The notes beneath the pieces are model-generated. The model had not been told where the DNA came from. It saw only the letters and a program-made list of their open reading frames with translations, and made no database searches. A program made the translations under genes and the position numbers. A DNA stretch of 49,872 nucleotides from Caldilineaceae bacterium (GTDB taxonomy: Bacteria > Chloroflexota > Anaerolineae > Caldilineales > Caldilineaceae), in NCBI GenBank assembly GCA_019637685.1, contig JAHBVF010000044.1, positions 1-49,872 on the forward strand. The letters are read 5' to 3'. This document shows, piece after piece, positions 41,957 through 49,872 of this stretch. How positions within the stretch are numbered: the stretch's first letter is position 1; each line of letters starts with the position of its first letter.

Positions 41957-42913
41957 GTGGGATCCCTCATCCGTTCCATCCGGGCCTATACCATCGAGAT
42001 TTCGCTGCTCCTGGCGTTGCTTGCCTCCCTGGGCTTCTTTGGCTATCTGGGCTACGGCCTTATCCAACCTTCGCCGGACACAATTATCTTCTCTGGCGAA
42101 GAAGCCCTGGGCTATGTCAAAACACAGCTAGAGTTTGGGCCGCGTGTTACTGGCTCCGAAGCACACAAGCAGATGGGCGATTGGGCAATCCGCGAGTTGA
42201 GCGAAAGGGGCTGGGAGGTCTTCATCCAGCCTTTTGAACCGCTGGAAACCGTCGATGCCCGCAATATCCTGGCCGTCAATGGCAGCGGCCCGGCGGTGAT
42301 TATTGCGGCCCACTACGACAGCCGTATGTTTGCCGATGCCGACCCCAATCCAGACAATTGGACGCAGCCAGTGCCGGGTGCAAATGATGGCGCGTCGGGG
42401 GTTGCCGTGTTGATGGAGTTGGCGCGTAGCCTGGATGTGGCAGCTTCGGGCAAGACAATCTGTCTTGTCCTTTTTGATGCCGAAGACAATGGCCGGATTC
42501 CCGGCTGGGACTGGATTCTGGGCAGCCGTTTTTTTGTCTCGCGGTTGAGCGCGCTGCCCAAATGCAGCGAGCCAGAATTTGCAGTGGTGGTGGATATGAT
42601 TGGCGACGCGGATCAGCAGGTCTATCGGGAGGGCAACAGCACCCCGTTTCTGGTGGATGCGATCTGGACGACCGCGGCTGAACTTGGCTATGGGGAATGG
42701 ATTGTGGACGCGCCCCGCCATTCTATGCTGGATGACCACACACCCTTTTTGGAAGCAGGCATTCCGGCGGTCGATATGATCGATTTCGACTATCCCTTCT
42801 GGCACACAGTCGACGACACGCTGGATAAAGTGAGCGCAGAGAGCCTGGCCCGCATTGGCCGCACGTTAGAAGTCTGGTTGGAACGGGGCGCGCCCTATAG
42901 CCGCACCAATTGA
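41957..42913 (+). CDS. M28-family metallopeptidase / glutaminyl cyclase-like, membrane-anchored
   Basis: 318 aa from GTG with AAGGAAGAG upstream. One N-terminal membrane helix (ISLLLALLASLGFFGYLGYG), then an M28 catalytic domain outside the membrane: AAHYDSR (His), PGANDGASGVAVLMELAR (Asp), LVLFDAEDNG (Glu) and FWHTVDDTLDKV (His). These coordinate one or two zincs. Sequence features such as the DAEDNG loop and a C-terminal 'WHT.DDT' resemble glutaminyl-peptide cyclotransferase-like members as well as aminopeptidases; the two cannot be separated here. It starts 18 bp after der. Confidence 0.87.
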   Translation: MGSLIRSIRAYTIEISLLLALLASLGFFGYLGYGLIQPSPDTIIFSGEEALGYVKTQLEFGPRVTGSEAHKQMGDWAIRELSERGWEVFIQPFEPLETVDARNILAVNGSGPAVIIAAHYDSRMFADADPNPDNWTQPVPGANDGASGVAVLMELARSLDVAASGKTICLVLFDAEDNGRIPGWDWILGSRFFVSRLSALPKCSEPEFAVVVDMIGDADQQVYREGNSTPFLVDAIWTTAAELGYGEWIVDAPRHSMLDDHTPFLEAGIPAVDMIDFDYPFWHTVDDTLDKVSAESLARIGRTLEVWLERGAPYSRTN

Positions 42914-43003
42914 CGGCTATTTGTCGAATGTTCGGCTTCATAGCCATAGAATCACAGTACTTTAGGCCTATATTGTTTCTGTCTTACCAGTGGTATAAAT
43001 GAC

Positions 43004-43063
43004 CTATACAATAAATATGCAAAGCCAAGAGTAGCGCAGAAGTAAACCCTTAATATTGTATAG
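43004..43063. promoter_or_regulatory. Inverted CTATACAATA pair in the receiver gene leader
   Basis: CTATACAATA (43004-43013) and TATTGTATAG (43054-43063) are perfect complements with centres 50 bp apart. They lie in a notably AT-rich leader that also holds TGGTATAAA (42991-42999), a possible extended -10. This arrangement suits a looping or paired operator, or a promoter with TATACAAT-type -10. Confidence 0.45.
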
Positions 43064-43124
43064 ACAGAGAACTGGTGGCGCAGACGACGCTCGGAGAAGT
43101 AAACTATCTGGGAACTATAGGCTT

Positions 43125-43514
43125 ATGATAACCGCTCAGAATACTACAAATGCGACCCAAAATGTGCTTATTGTGGACGATGAAGCCCGGCTAAGCCGGT
43201 TTGTCAGTATGTGTTTGGATCGGGCAGGTTATACGACTTCTACCTGTGACAATGTGGACGAAGCCCGGCGACTCCTGTCCGAAGGGGAGTGGTCTCTGGT
43301 TCTGACGGACCTGGTGATGCCCTATGAAACCGGCTTTGACCTTTTGGACTGGATCGACAAAAATCACCCGCAGTTGCCGGTAATTGTGCTGACTGCCCAC
43401 ACAACACCGGCTGTGATCAATCAAGTGCAGCAGGCACGGGTGGCGGGTATGCTGCGCAAACCGTTTTCTCTGGACGAGCTGTACAGTTCGGTTTCACTGG
43501 CAACCGCTGCCTGA
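43125..43514 (+). CDS. Stand-alone response-regulator receiver domain
   Basis: 129 aa, receiver domain only. Acidic pocket VDDEA, phospho-acceptor Asp62 in LTDLVMP, Thr90 in VLTAHT and Lys112 in LRKPFS are all present, so phosphorylation is expected. There is no output domain, so it must act through protein contacts (CheY/Spo0F-like). No histidine kinase is in the window. The ATG at 43125 has a weak Shine-Dalgarno; the leader has a paired inverted motif. A long perfect hairpin follows the gene. Confidence 0.88.
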   Translation: MITAQNTTNATQNVLIVDDEARLSRFVSMCLDRAGYTTSTCDNVDEARRLLSEGEWSLVLTDLVMPYETGFDLLDWIDKNHPQLPVIVLTAHTTPAVINQVQQARVAGMLRKPFSLDELYSSVSLATAA

Positions 43515-43538
43515 GAATTCTTCCAAAAACAATCCACA

Positions 43539-43590
43539 GCGCGCAAAAATGGTGGCTTCCTATTGTTGGGAAGCCACCATTTTTGCGCGC
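43539..43590. terminator. 22-bp perfect hairpin after the receiver gene
   Basis: Arms 43539-43560 and 43569-43590 are perfect complements with an 8-nt loop. The base of each arm is GCGCGC next to an A5/T5 run, so the T-run is inside the stem rather than after it. A terminator role is likely but the layout is atypical. Confidence 0.55.
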
Positions 43591-43639
43591 CAGGACAAGA
43601 GAATAGAACGGCTACCTATTGTTTTGTCCGCAACTCTCT

Positions 43640-43667
43640 TTGTGATCTGACCCCTTTCGTCTATACT
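43640..43667 (+). promoter_or_regulatory. Candidate promoter for lgt
   Basis: TTGTGA (43640-43645), 16 bp, TATACT (43662-43667), followed by TTT as in the promoters before 34417 and der. Confidence 0.45.
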
Positions 43668-43767
43668 TTTAGCAGGGCCGTGCCTACATCGCCCATTCTG
43701 GCCTTGTGTCCCTGTGCATCAGACCCAATAACAATCATCCATTCATTTTACAGGAGTACGTTCCTCT

Positions 43768-44685
43768 ATGGATCCTGTCATCTTTCGCATTGGACCATTT
43801 GCCCTGCAATGGTATGGCCTCTTTATTGTGGGCGGTGCTGTCATCGCTGCCTGGCTTTCTTCTCTCTATGCGGAAAAGGCCGGGGAAAACCCGGATCACA
43901 TCTGGAACCTGCTGGCGTGGACGCTGGTGCTGGGTATTATCGGCGCCCGACTCTATCACGTTTTCAGTTCGCCCGCAGACGCGCAGGGCTGGTCTTTTTA
44001 CAAAGAGCACCCCATCGAGATTATCAATTTTTGGAACGGGGGCTTTCGGGGGCTGGGTATCTACGGCGGTCTGATCGGCGGAATCATTGCCATTGTTGTC
44101 TACACTTGGCGCAACAAACTAAACTTTTTGCACTATTTGGACTATATCGGCCCGAATGTGCTGATTGCCCAGGCCATCGGGCGTATGGGCAATTTCGTCA
44201 ACCAGGAACTCTATGGCCCGGCCACAGATGTCGCCTGGGCTTTCCACATCAATCCACTCTTCCCCTGCCAGCGCCCGCCCGGCACACCGGCTGATATTGG
44301 CGTCTGTGGGACCAGCCCGCTGACCCAATCGACGCTGGACTGGTATGCCAGCCACGGCTTTCATCCCACATTCTTTTATGAAGCAGGCTGGAATATTCTG
44401 ATGTTTGGGATTCTCTTTTTGGTCATCCGCAATTTCGGCCACAAGCTGCGCCAGGGCGACGGCGCGCTGCTCTACTTCATTGCCTATCCCCTGGGCCGCC
44501 TGTGGGTGGAAGCCTTCCGCCCCGATGCCTGGGTTATGGGAACCCTGGCCACTGCCCAGTGGATCGCCCTCATCAGCATTGCCATCAGTCTTGTCCTGCT
44601 CTTTCTGCGCCATCGCAACTGGGACAGCAGCACAAATCCCCCCGACTCTCTGCGCGACCTGAGCAAATACGGGGCGAAGGCATAG
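43768..44685 (+). CDS. lgt: Prolipoprotein diacylglyceryl transferase
   Basis: 305 aa integral membrane enzyme that moves diacylglycerol from phosphatidylglycerol to the lipobox cysteine of prolipoproteins. Signature AIGRMGNFVNQELYGP (GRxGNFxNxExxG) is intact; HPTFFYEAGWNI and PLGRLWVEAFRPD are also typical. Seven hydrophobic helices can be traced. ATG 43768 with AGGAG eleven bases upstream. The window's own ankyrin lipoprotein is a plausible substrate. A terminator follows at 44760. Confidence 0.94.
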   Translation: MDPVIFRIGPFALQWYGLFIVGGAVIAAWLSSLYAEKAGENPDHIWNLLAWTLVLGIIGARLYHVFSSPADAQGWSFYKEHPIEIINFWNGGFRGLGIYGGLIGGIIAIVVYTWRNKLNFLHYLDYIGPNVLIAQAIGRMGNFVNQELYGPATDVAWAFHINPLFPCQRPPGTPADIGVCGTSPLTQSTLDWYASHGFHPTFFYEAGWNILMFGILFLVIRNFGHKLRQGDGALLYFIAYPLGRLWVEAFRPDAWVMGTLATAQWIALISIAISLVLLFLRHRNWDSSTNPPDSLRDLSKYGAKA

Positions 44686-44759
44686 GGCGACAGCCTGGCC
44701 CGACAGTCTGGCCCGACGGCAATACCAATCGAAGTGCCCGGCATAGGTGTGAAACGTAG

Positions 44760-44795
44760 CGTGAGATCACCGAATGATCTCACGTTTTACGTTTT
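44760..44795 (+). terminator. Intrinsic terminator between lgt and recF
   Basis: CGTGAGATCA (44760-44769) and TGATCTCACG (44775-44784), 5-nt loop, followed by TTTTACGTTTT. Confidence 0.75.
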
Positions 44796-44832
44796 GTGCC
44801 CCGTTGACTCTGCACAACCGCATGGACATCCA

Positions 44833-46068
44833 ATGTTCCTCTCCCATCTCACCCTCGAACATTTTCGCAACTACCGCGCCCTTTCCCACGACTTTGCCGC
44901 GCCGTTTACACTGATCCAGGGGCGCAATGCCCAGGGCAAGACCAATCTGCTGGAAGCCATTCACTATCTGGCCACCAGTAAGTCCAGCCACGCGCGCACT
45001 GAAAAAGAGGTGGTGGGCTGGAGCGCGACGGATGAGCCGATTCCCTATAGCCGTATCCGGGGGGTTGTGCAACAGGCCGAGGGCGAGGTGGAGTTGGAGA
45101 TTCTCTTTTCGGCCAGAGGCGATGAGACGAACTTTGCCAAGCAGATACGGGTCAATGGCGTCAACCGGCGGGGTATCGATCTCATCGGCAATCTGCGGGC
45201 CGTGCTCTTTCTACCGGAAGATGTCGTGCTGGTGGCGGGCAGCCCCGGCGAGCGTCGCCGCTATCTGGACATCGCTCTCTGCCAGATCGACCGCAACTAC
45301 ACCCAGCATCTCTCTCGCTATCAAAAAGTAATCACCCAGCGCAACAGTCTGCTGCGCCAACTGCGGGAGGAGAACGCCAGCTATCGGGACCCCGGCGTCA
45401 TTGCCCAACTGCGTTTCTGGGACGAGCAACTGGTAGCCCACGGCGCGTTCGTTTTGGCCCGGCGTTACGCTTTCCTGGCCCTGCTGGACCCCGCCGCCCG
45501 CACGCTGCATGGGGAACTGTCAACCGGATTGGAGAATCTGCAACTGGTCTACCAGCCCAGCTTTGACCCCGGCTTTTTGGGCGAGCCAGACTATCGGCGA
45601 CTCGTCAACGGCGATGTGACGTCTCACACGGGCCGCTTGCCCGAAGCCCCCCTGGCCCTCGCCAGCCTGCAGGAAACATTCCAAAAGAAGCTGGACAGTC
45701 GGCGCAGCCGGGAGATGGCCGCGGGTGTTACCCTCTACGGTCCTCACCGGGACGATATGGCTTTTCTGGTGAACGAGCGAGACCTGCGCACCTATGGCAG
45801 CCGCGGGCAGCAGCGCACAGGCGCGCTGGCCCTCAAACTGGCCGAGGTGCAGGCGATGACCGCGGAGACCGGTGAAACACCGATTTTGTTGCTGGACGAC
45901 GTAATGAGTGAACTGGACGCCCAGCGGCGGGCCACTCTTCTGGCCGCGCTGGATGGCGTCACGCAGGCTATCGTCACTGCCACGGATTGGGAAGATTTTT
46001 CTCCGGCTTTCCGCGCCCAGGCCCAACTGCTGCACGTGGATAACGGGCAGTTGGCTTCCGTGAAATAG
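44833..46068 (+). CDS. recF: DNA replication and repair protein RecF
   Basis: 411 aa SMC-like ATPase that loads RecA at gaps. Starts MFLSHLTLEHFRNYRALSHD, the family hallmark. Walker A is GRNAQGKTNLLEAI, LFLPEDVVLVAGSPGERRRY is the RecF-specific block, the ABC signature lies in SRGQQRTGALALKLAE, and Walker B is ILLLDDVMSELD. Length somewhat above the E. coli protein. Not next to dnaA/dnaN/gyrB as in many bacteria. The Shine-Dalgarno is weak. Followed by a shared terminator hairpin at 46153-46194. Confidence 0.94.
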   Translation: MFLSHLTLEHFRNYRALSHDFAAPFTLIQGRNAQGKTNLLEAIHYLATSKSSHARTEKEVVGWSATDEPIPYSRIRGVVQQAEGEVELEILFSARGDETNFAKQIRVNGVNRRGIDLIGNLRAVLFLPEDVVLVAGSPGERRRYLDIALCQIDRNYTQHLSRYQKVITQRNSLLRQLREENASYRDPGVIAQLRFWDEQLVAHGAFVLARRYAFLALLDPAARTLHGELSTGLENLQLVYQPSFDPGFLGEPDYRRLVNGDVTSHTGRLPEAPLALASLQETFQKKLDSRRSREMAAGVTLYGPHRDDMAFLVNERDLRTYGSRGQQRTGALALKLAEVQAMTAETGETPILLLDDVMSELDAQRRATLLAALDGVTQAIVTATDWEDFSPAFRAQAQLLHVDNGQLASVK

Positions 46069-46152
46069 CGTACAACCCGTTGACCTCTTCCAATCCAGTA
46101 GGTGAATGAACGCTTTCGCCACGCATGAGGAATAATCAAACGAATTGTCCGT

Positions 46153-46194
46153 ATACCAAAAGCCGGAATGCAAACGCATTCCGGCTTTTGGTAT
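46153..46194. terminator. Bidirectional hairpin between recF and the small-peptide gene
   Basis: A 19-bp perfect stem (46153-46171 and 46176-46194) with an AAAC loop. It serves convergent genes: recF from the left and the 49-aa peptide gene from the right. Confidence 0.7.
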
Positions 46195-46227
46195 ATTGAC
46201 CAGCTGGACAAGCCTGTGGGCGAAAAT

Positions 46228-46377
46228 TTACCCGCTCCAGGTGAAACCCTGGGCCGGTATCGGCGGTGGCGGTCCGTCCCATTTGGCGCTTGCTGACAAA
46301 GCCACACTCAATTGCAATGCAAATGCGAGCACAAGAATGACAAGCATTTTGATGGTACGGTGATTTTTCCTGTTCAC
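46228..46377 (-). CDS. 49-aa signal-peptide-bearing small protein
   Basis: Read on the minus strand: GTG start (46375-46377) with AAAAGGAG six bases upstream, basic N-terminus (MNRKNHRTIK), a hydrophobic core (MLVILVLAFALQLSVAL), a signal-peptidase-like SASA site, and a short tail KWDGPPPPIPAQGFTWSG before TAA. A promoter candidate lies 20 bp further upstream and a strong hairpin follows. The complete gene anatomy argues that it is real despite its size. The predicted mature tail is about 18 residues, proline-rich with two tryptophans; if the signal is not cut it would be a membrane peptide. I recognise no family. Convergent with recF and divergent from clpB. Confidence 0.65.
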   Translation of the reverse strand: MNRKNHRTIKMLVILVLAFALQLSVALSASAKWDGPPPPIPAQGFTWSG

Positions 46378-46396
46378 GTGGCACTCCTTTTAACAG

Positions 46397-46426
46397 ATAA
46401 TAGAATCGTCTGGGGAAGTAAGACAA
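46397..46426 (-). promoter_or_regulatory. Candidate promoter of the small-peptide gene
   Basis: On the minus strand: TTGTCT (46426-46421), 18 bp, TATTAT (46402-46397), just ahead of the AAAAGGAG ribosome binding site. Confidence 0.5.
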
Positions 46427-46703
46427 CTTAAGTAAAGTTGCTTGATCATACGCCATTCCGCGTCGATTCACTGTAGTACGATAGTGCTATGTTCCTCCGC
46501 GTTTATCAGCGTCGGCTTTTTTCACTATCAGCCCGATCACTATATTTTCCCCGATAAAAGCTTTCCCCACAGAAAGGCGGTGGAGAAAGACAGTGAAGAA
46601 AGACAATGAGACTACGCAAACATTTTGTATGCGCTGTGCTAACATTCTGTGGGTATGATAGAAGGCAATTGAATCAGTTTTCTCTGTTTAGGAAGGAGCA
46701 CTT

Positions 46704-49289
46704 ATGCGATTTGATCGCTTTACAGAAAAAGCCCAGGAAGCCATCCTGGACGCCCGCACCCTTGCGGAAGAATATAATCACCCAGTCATCGACCCGGAGC
46801 ATATCCTGGCCGCGCTTATGCGACAGGCGGGCGGCGTTGTCCCCGCGGTGGTGGCGCGTATTGGCGCGTCGGCTGCCAGCCTGAACACAGCAGTGGAGCA
46901 AGCGTTGGCCGCGCGTCCCCGGGCCACTGGCGGCTCGATCCAAGTCAACACCTCTCGCGAGGCCACGGCTTTGTTGGACGAAGCCCAATCCATTGCCGGT
47001 GGAATGAAGGACGAATACACATCCACCGAACATCTGCTGCTGGCGATGACAGGCACAAAAGCTGGGCGAGTGCGGGAACTGCTGACCCGCTTTGGCATTA
47101 CAAACGATGCCATTTTGCAGGCGTTGACAAGCGTGCGGGGCAGCCAGCGCGTCACCAGCCAGAACCCAGAAGGGCAATACGAAGCCCTGGAAAAATATGG
47201 CCGGGACCTGACCGCCGAAGCCGAGAAAGGCAAACTGGACCCGGTGATTGGCCGGGATCAGGAGATTCGCCGAGTCATTCAGATTCTCAGCCGCCGCACA
47301 AAGAACAATCCTGTGCTCATCGGTGAGCCGGGTGTGGGCAAGACGGCCATTGCCGAAGGGCTGGCCCAGCGCATTGTGGCGGGCGATGTGCCCACTACCC
47401 TGCGCGACAAACGGCTGGTCTCTCTGGATTTGGGCAGTCTGGTGGCCGGGGCCAAATATCGGGGTGAATTTGAGGAACGGCTGAAGGCTGTTCTCAATGA
47501 AGTCAAAGGCGCGGAGGGGCAGGTTCTGCTCTTCATCGACGAAATGCACACACTTGTGGGCGCGGGCGCGGCCGAAGGGGCCATGGACGCCAGCAATATT
47601 ATGAAACCCATGCTGGCCCGGGGCGAACTCCACGCCATCGGCGCGACGACACTGGACGAATATCGCCAGCACATCGAGAAAGACGCTGCCCTGGAACGGC
47701 GTTTCCAGCCCGTCTTTGTGGACGAGCCGACCGTCGAGGATACGATTTCCATCCTGCGCGGGCTGAAGGAGCGCTACGAAGTCCACCACGGCGTGCGGGT
47801 GACTGACGGCGCGGTCATCGCCGCGGCCACCCTCAGCAACCGCTATATCAGCGACCGCCAGTTGCCCGACAAGGCCATCGATCTCATCGATGAGGCCGCC
47901 AGCCGTTTGCGGATGCAGATCGATTCCAAGCCCAAGGCCCTGGACGAACTGGATCGCCAGGTGATGCAACTGGAGATCGAGCGGGAGGCCCTGCGCAAAG
48001 AGAGCGACGAGGCCAGCGGCAAGCGGTTGGACGTTCTGGAGCAGGAGATTGCCAACCTGAAAGAGGACAGCGCTGAACTCAGCACCCGCTGGGAATCGGA
48101 GCGGGCCGCGATTGCCCAGGTGCGTACATTGAAAGAGGAGATGGATGGTTTGCGTACCCAGGCCGAGCAGGCCGAACGAGATTATGACCTGCAAAAAGCC
48201 GCGGAACTGCGCTATGGCAAAATCAATGCCCTGGAGCGCGAGTTGGCTGAAGCCACCCAGCGGGTTCACGATTTGCAGGCCGAGGGCGCGCTGCTGAAGG
48301 AGGAGGTGGATGCGGACGAAATCGCCACTGTTATCAGCGAATGGACAGGTGTGCCCGTCTCCAGGCTGCTGGAAGGCGAACGGGAAAAGCTGATTCGTAT
48401 GGAGGAGGAACTGCATCGCCGGGTGGTAGGCCAGGACGACGCGGTGCGGGTTGTGGCTTCGGCCATTCGCCGCAGCCGGGCCGGTCTGCAAGACCCCAAC
48501 CGGCCCATGGGCAGCTTCATCTTTCTCGGTCCCACGGGCGTGGGCAAGACCGAGTTGGCCCGCACCCTGGCCCAGTTCCTCTTTGACGACGAGAACAATT
48601 TGGTGCGCATCGATATGAGCGAGTATCAGGAGCGACACACCGTTGCCCGGCTCATCGGTGCGCCCCCCGGCTATGTGGGCTATGACGAGGGCGGGCAGTT
48701 GACCGAAGCTGTGCGTCGCCGCCCCTATGCGGTGGTGCTTTTCGACGAAATCGAGAAGGCCCACCCGGAGGTCTTCAACGTGCTGTTGCAGGTACTGGAC
48801 GACGGGCGGCTCACCGACGGCCAGGGGCGCACAGTCGATTTCCGCAACACCGCGCTGATTATGACCAGCAATATCGGCAGCCAGTATATTCTGGATGTGG
48901 CCGGGGTGGATGCGGAAGTGGAGCGCCGGGTGATGGAGGCTATGCGCCAGCACTTCCGTCCCGAATTCCTGAACCGGGTGGACGAAATCGTCATCTTCCA
49001 TAGCCTGACTACCGAGCATCTGAAGGGAATTGTAGAGATTCAGTTGGCCCGACTGCGGGCGCTGCTGGCCGAGCGTGACATTCAATTGCAATTGACCGAC
49101 GCGGCCAAAGCCCGTATTGTGGAGGATGGCTATGATCCGGCCTATGGCGCACGCCCGCTGAAACGGGCCATTCAACATCTGGTCGCGGACCCACTGGCCG
49201 GGGAGATTCTGGCCGGACGCATCCCCGACGGCAGCCGGCTGGTGGTGGACGCGGACGGGGAGAAGCTACGCTTTGCTTCGGAACGATAG
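46704..49289 (+). CDS. clpB: ATP-dependent disaggregase ClpB
   Basis: 861 aa hexameric AAA+ chaperone that rescues aggregated proteins with DnaK. Order: N-terminal Clp repeat domain (MRFDRFTEKAQEAILDA to ~150), NBD1 with Walker A GEPGVGKT (207-214) and LFIDEMHTLVGAG, middle coiled-coil (about 400-530, DELDRQVMQLEIEREALRK), NBD2 with GPTGVGKT (609-616) and VLFDEIEKAHPEV, and a C-terminal domain ending soon after YDPAYGARPLKRAIQHL. The long middle domain separates it from ClpA/ClpC. ATG preceded by AAGGAG. No CIRCE or HAIR heat-shock operator seen upstream; a TATGAT -10-like word lies at 46654. Terminator at 49324. Confidence 0.96.
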   Translation: MRFDRFTEKAQEAILDARTLAEEYNHPVIDPEHILAALMRQAGGVVPAVVARIGASAASLNTAVEQALAARPRATGGSIQVNTSREATALLDEAQSIAGGMKDEYTSTEHLLLAMTGTKAGRVRELLTRFGITNDAILQALTSVRGSQRVTSQNPEGQYEALEKYGRDLTAEAEKGKLDPVIGRDQEIRRVIQILSRRTKNNPVLIGEPGVGKTAIAEGLAQRIVAGDVPTTLRDKRLVSLDLGSLVAGAKYRGEFEERLKAVLNEVKGAEGQVLLFIDEMHTLVGAGAAEGAMDASNIMKPMLARGELHAIGATTLDEYRQHIEKDAALERRFQPVFVDEPTVEDTISILRGLKERYEVHHGVRVTDGAVIAAATLSNRYISDRQLPDKAIDLIDEAASRLRMQIDSKPKALDELDRQVMQLEIEREALRKESDEASGKRLDVLEQEIANLKEDSAELSTRWESERAAIAQVRTLKEEMDGLRTQAEQAERDYDLQKAAELRYGKINALERELAEATQRVHDLQAEGALLKEEVDADEIATVISEWTGVPVSRLLEGEREKLIRMEEELHRRVVGQDDAVRVVASAIRRSRAGLQDPNRPMGSFIFLGPTGVGKTELARTLAQFLFDDENNLVRIDMSEYQERHTVARLIGAPPGYVGYDEGGQLTEAVRRRPYAVVLFDEIEKAHPEVFNVLLQVLDDGRLTDGQGRTVDFRNTALIMTSNIGSQYILDVAGVDAEVERRVMEAMRQHFRPEFLNRVDEIVIFHSLTTEHLKGIVEIQLARLRALLAERDIQLQLTDAAKARIVEDGYDPAYGARPLKRAIQHLVADPLAGEILAGRIPDGSRLVVDADGEKLRFASER

Positions 49290-49323
49290 CTGTCAATCCG
49301 GCAGTATCAGCAGTAGCTATAGT

Positions 49324-49363
49324 GACGAGGCTGGAATCCCACAGGATTCCGGCCTCGTCTTTT
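49324..49363 (+). terminator. Intrinsic terminator after clpB
   Basis: A 16-bp stem (49324-49339 with 49344-49359, one G-T wobble), CACA loop, followed by TTTT. Confidence 0.8.
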
Positions 49364-49872
49364 AACAAAGGGCCGTTCTTGCCACGATGGACTGGAATAC
49401 AACTCCCATCGAATTTGTAGGCGTTTGTTTTGCTTTACAAAATCCGGGTGTCACCCGGTTGTCTTTTCTGTGGGATCAAATAGGGCTACTGCAAACAAAA
49501 AATGATCCACGAACCTCGGCTGTACAGCAGTAACATTATCTGTAATGATTGGTCGATAGACTGGGTGAGCCACCTGTGAGAACAGAAAACCAAATAGAAA
49601 ACCTGGCCGCCGGATCAATTCGCATCTTCTTTCCAATAAGGCAAATCTCTTATGGCTACATTGGCAGGACAAGCATACCTAATCGCATCCTTTAACCTAT
49701 TGTTGGCGAGCCGCAGAAAAGGCGAGGAACTTTCGTCTTCTGCGATTGTTGCATTGCTATGCCGGATGATGGAGGGTGAGGATATTCGCGCTTTTCAAAA
49801 GGAAAGCCCATTCCCTCTTTGCGAGACCGGTGCTTACGGCCCCTATCGTTTGTAAACTTGGCAGGCTTATAG
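49364..49872. other. Window end: no convincing gene
   Basis: About 500 bp with lower GC than the rest. Two short frames overlap here: a 73-codon minus-strand one (49451-49672) and a 67-codon plus-strand one (49652-49855, starting MATLAGQAYLIASFNLLLAS). The latter has AAGG ahead of its ATG and some plausible composition, but neither matches anything I know. CCGGGTG/CACCCGG (49444-49458) is a short palindrome. Confidence 0.4.

Noticed and set aside
46481..46703. Heat-shock operator (CIRCE or HAIR) before clpB
   Set aside because: I looked for the TTAGCACTC/GAGTGCTAA and CTTGAGT/ACTCAAG inverted pairs and did not find them.
46606..46884. Plus-strand 92-codon frame overlapping the clpB start
   Set aside because: It overlaps the well-supported clpB N-terminus in another frame and has no motif; its opening looks signal-like but lacks a ribosome binding site.

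Overview
The window is about 50 kb of moderately high-GC bacterial DNA, dense with genes and free of rRNA, tRNA, phage, transposase or CRISPR genes. It is most likely a chromosomal piece of a Chloroflexota bacterium (Anaerolineae/Caldilineae-like). The reasons are a catalytic plus degenerate GlgC pair, a CdaA/YbbR pair running into der, a DUF433/DUF5615 pair, many carbohydrate-active and sugar-acid enzymes, frequent GTG/TTG starts, and two linked proteins I can place in no known system. The assignment is inference; no marker gene settles it.

Left end (1-737): no gene, but a structured repeat island. Four 116-121 bp tandem units lie between two copies of another module, and much of it has a ~10 bp internal period. 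From 738 to 8897 there is a minus-strand run, read right to left: HAD phosphatase, GNAT acetyltransferase, a Walker-A scrap of a LivG-type ABC ATPase, a YjbR/MmcQ protein, a frame-disrupted GH117-like hydrolase, an ankyrin lipoprotein, a GH63 glucosidase and a RibD-C reductase. A plus-strand biotin-carboxylase-like gene (9090-10388) diverges from it and lacks much of the ATP-grasp fold.

Middle (10467-25063): a catabolic region. Minus-strand genes encode a GlcF-like Fe-S protein, an Ldh_2-type dehydrogenase, an SDR, a Nudix protein, a sulfatase overlapping a PhyH-family dioxygenase, an enolase-superfamily sugar-acid dehydratase and an RraA-like protein. Divergent from these are a DUF433/DUF5615 toxin-antitoxin-like pair and a HEAT/zinc protein. 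Next come a DUF4058 gene and a coupled pair made of an oligogalacturonate-lyase-like propeller and a GH127 arabinofuranosidase. Together they suggest breakdown of plant or algal polysaccharides and oxidation of sugar acids. No transporters for these substrates are in the window.

25141-34216: glycogen and alpha-glucan metabolism (catalytic glgC, then a degenerate glgC paralogue behind a hairpin terminator/attenuator; a GH13 enzyme), a promoter-to-terminator operon of two unrecognised proteins (27955-29996) whose larger member appears to carry several winged-helix segments, a CitE-like CoA-ester lyase, a small membrane protein and a lipid kinase.

34417-49289: mainly housekeeping genes on the plus strand: a membrane protein, an HD hydrolase, an FAH-family hydrolase, argF, cdaA-cdaR (c-di-AMP synthesis), der, an M28 peptidase, a stand-alone receiver, lgt, recF and clpB. 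Between recF and clpB, on the opposite strand, is a complete tiny gene for a 49-residue secreted or membrane peptide with its own promoter, Shine-Dalgarno and terminator. The last 580 bp hold only the clpB terminator and doubtful short ORFs.
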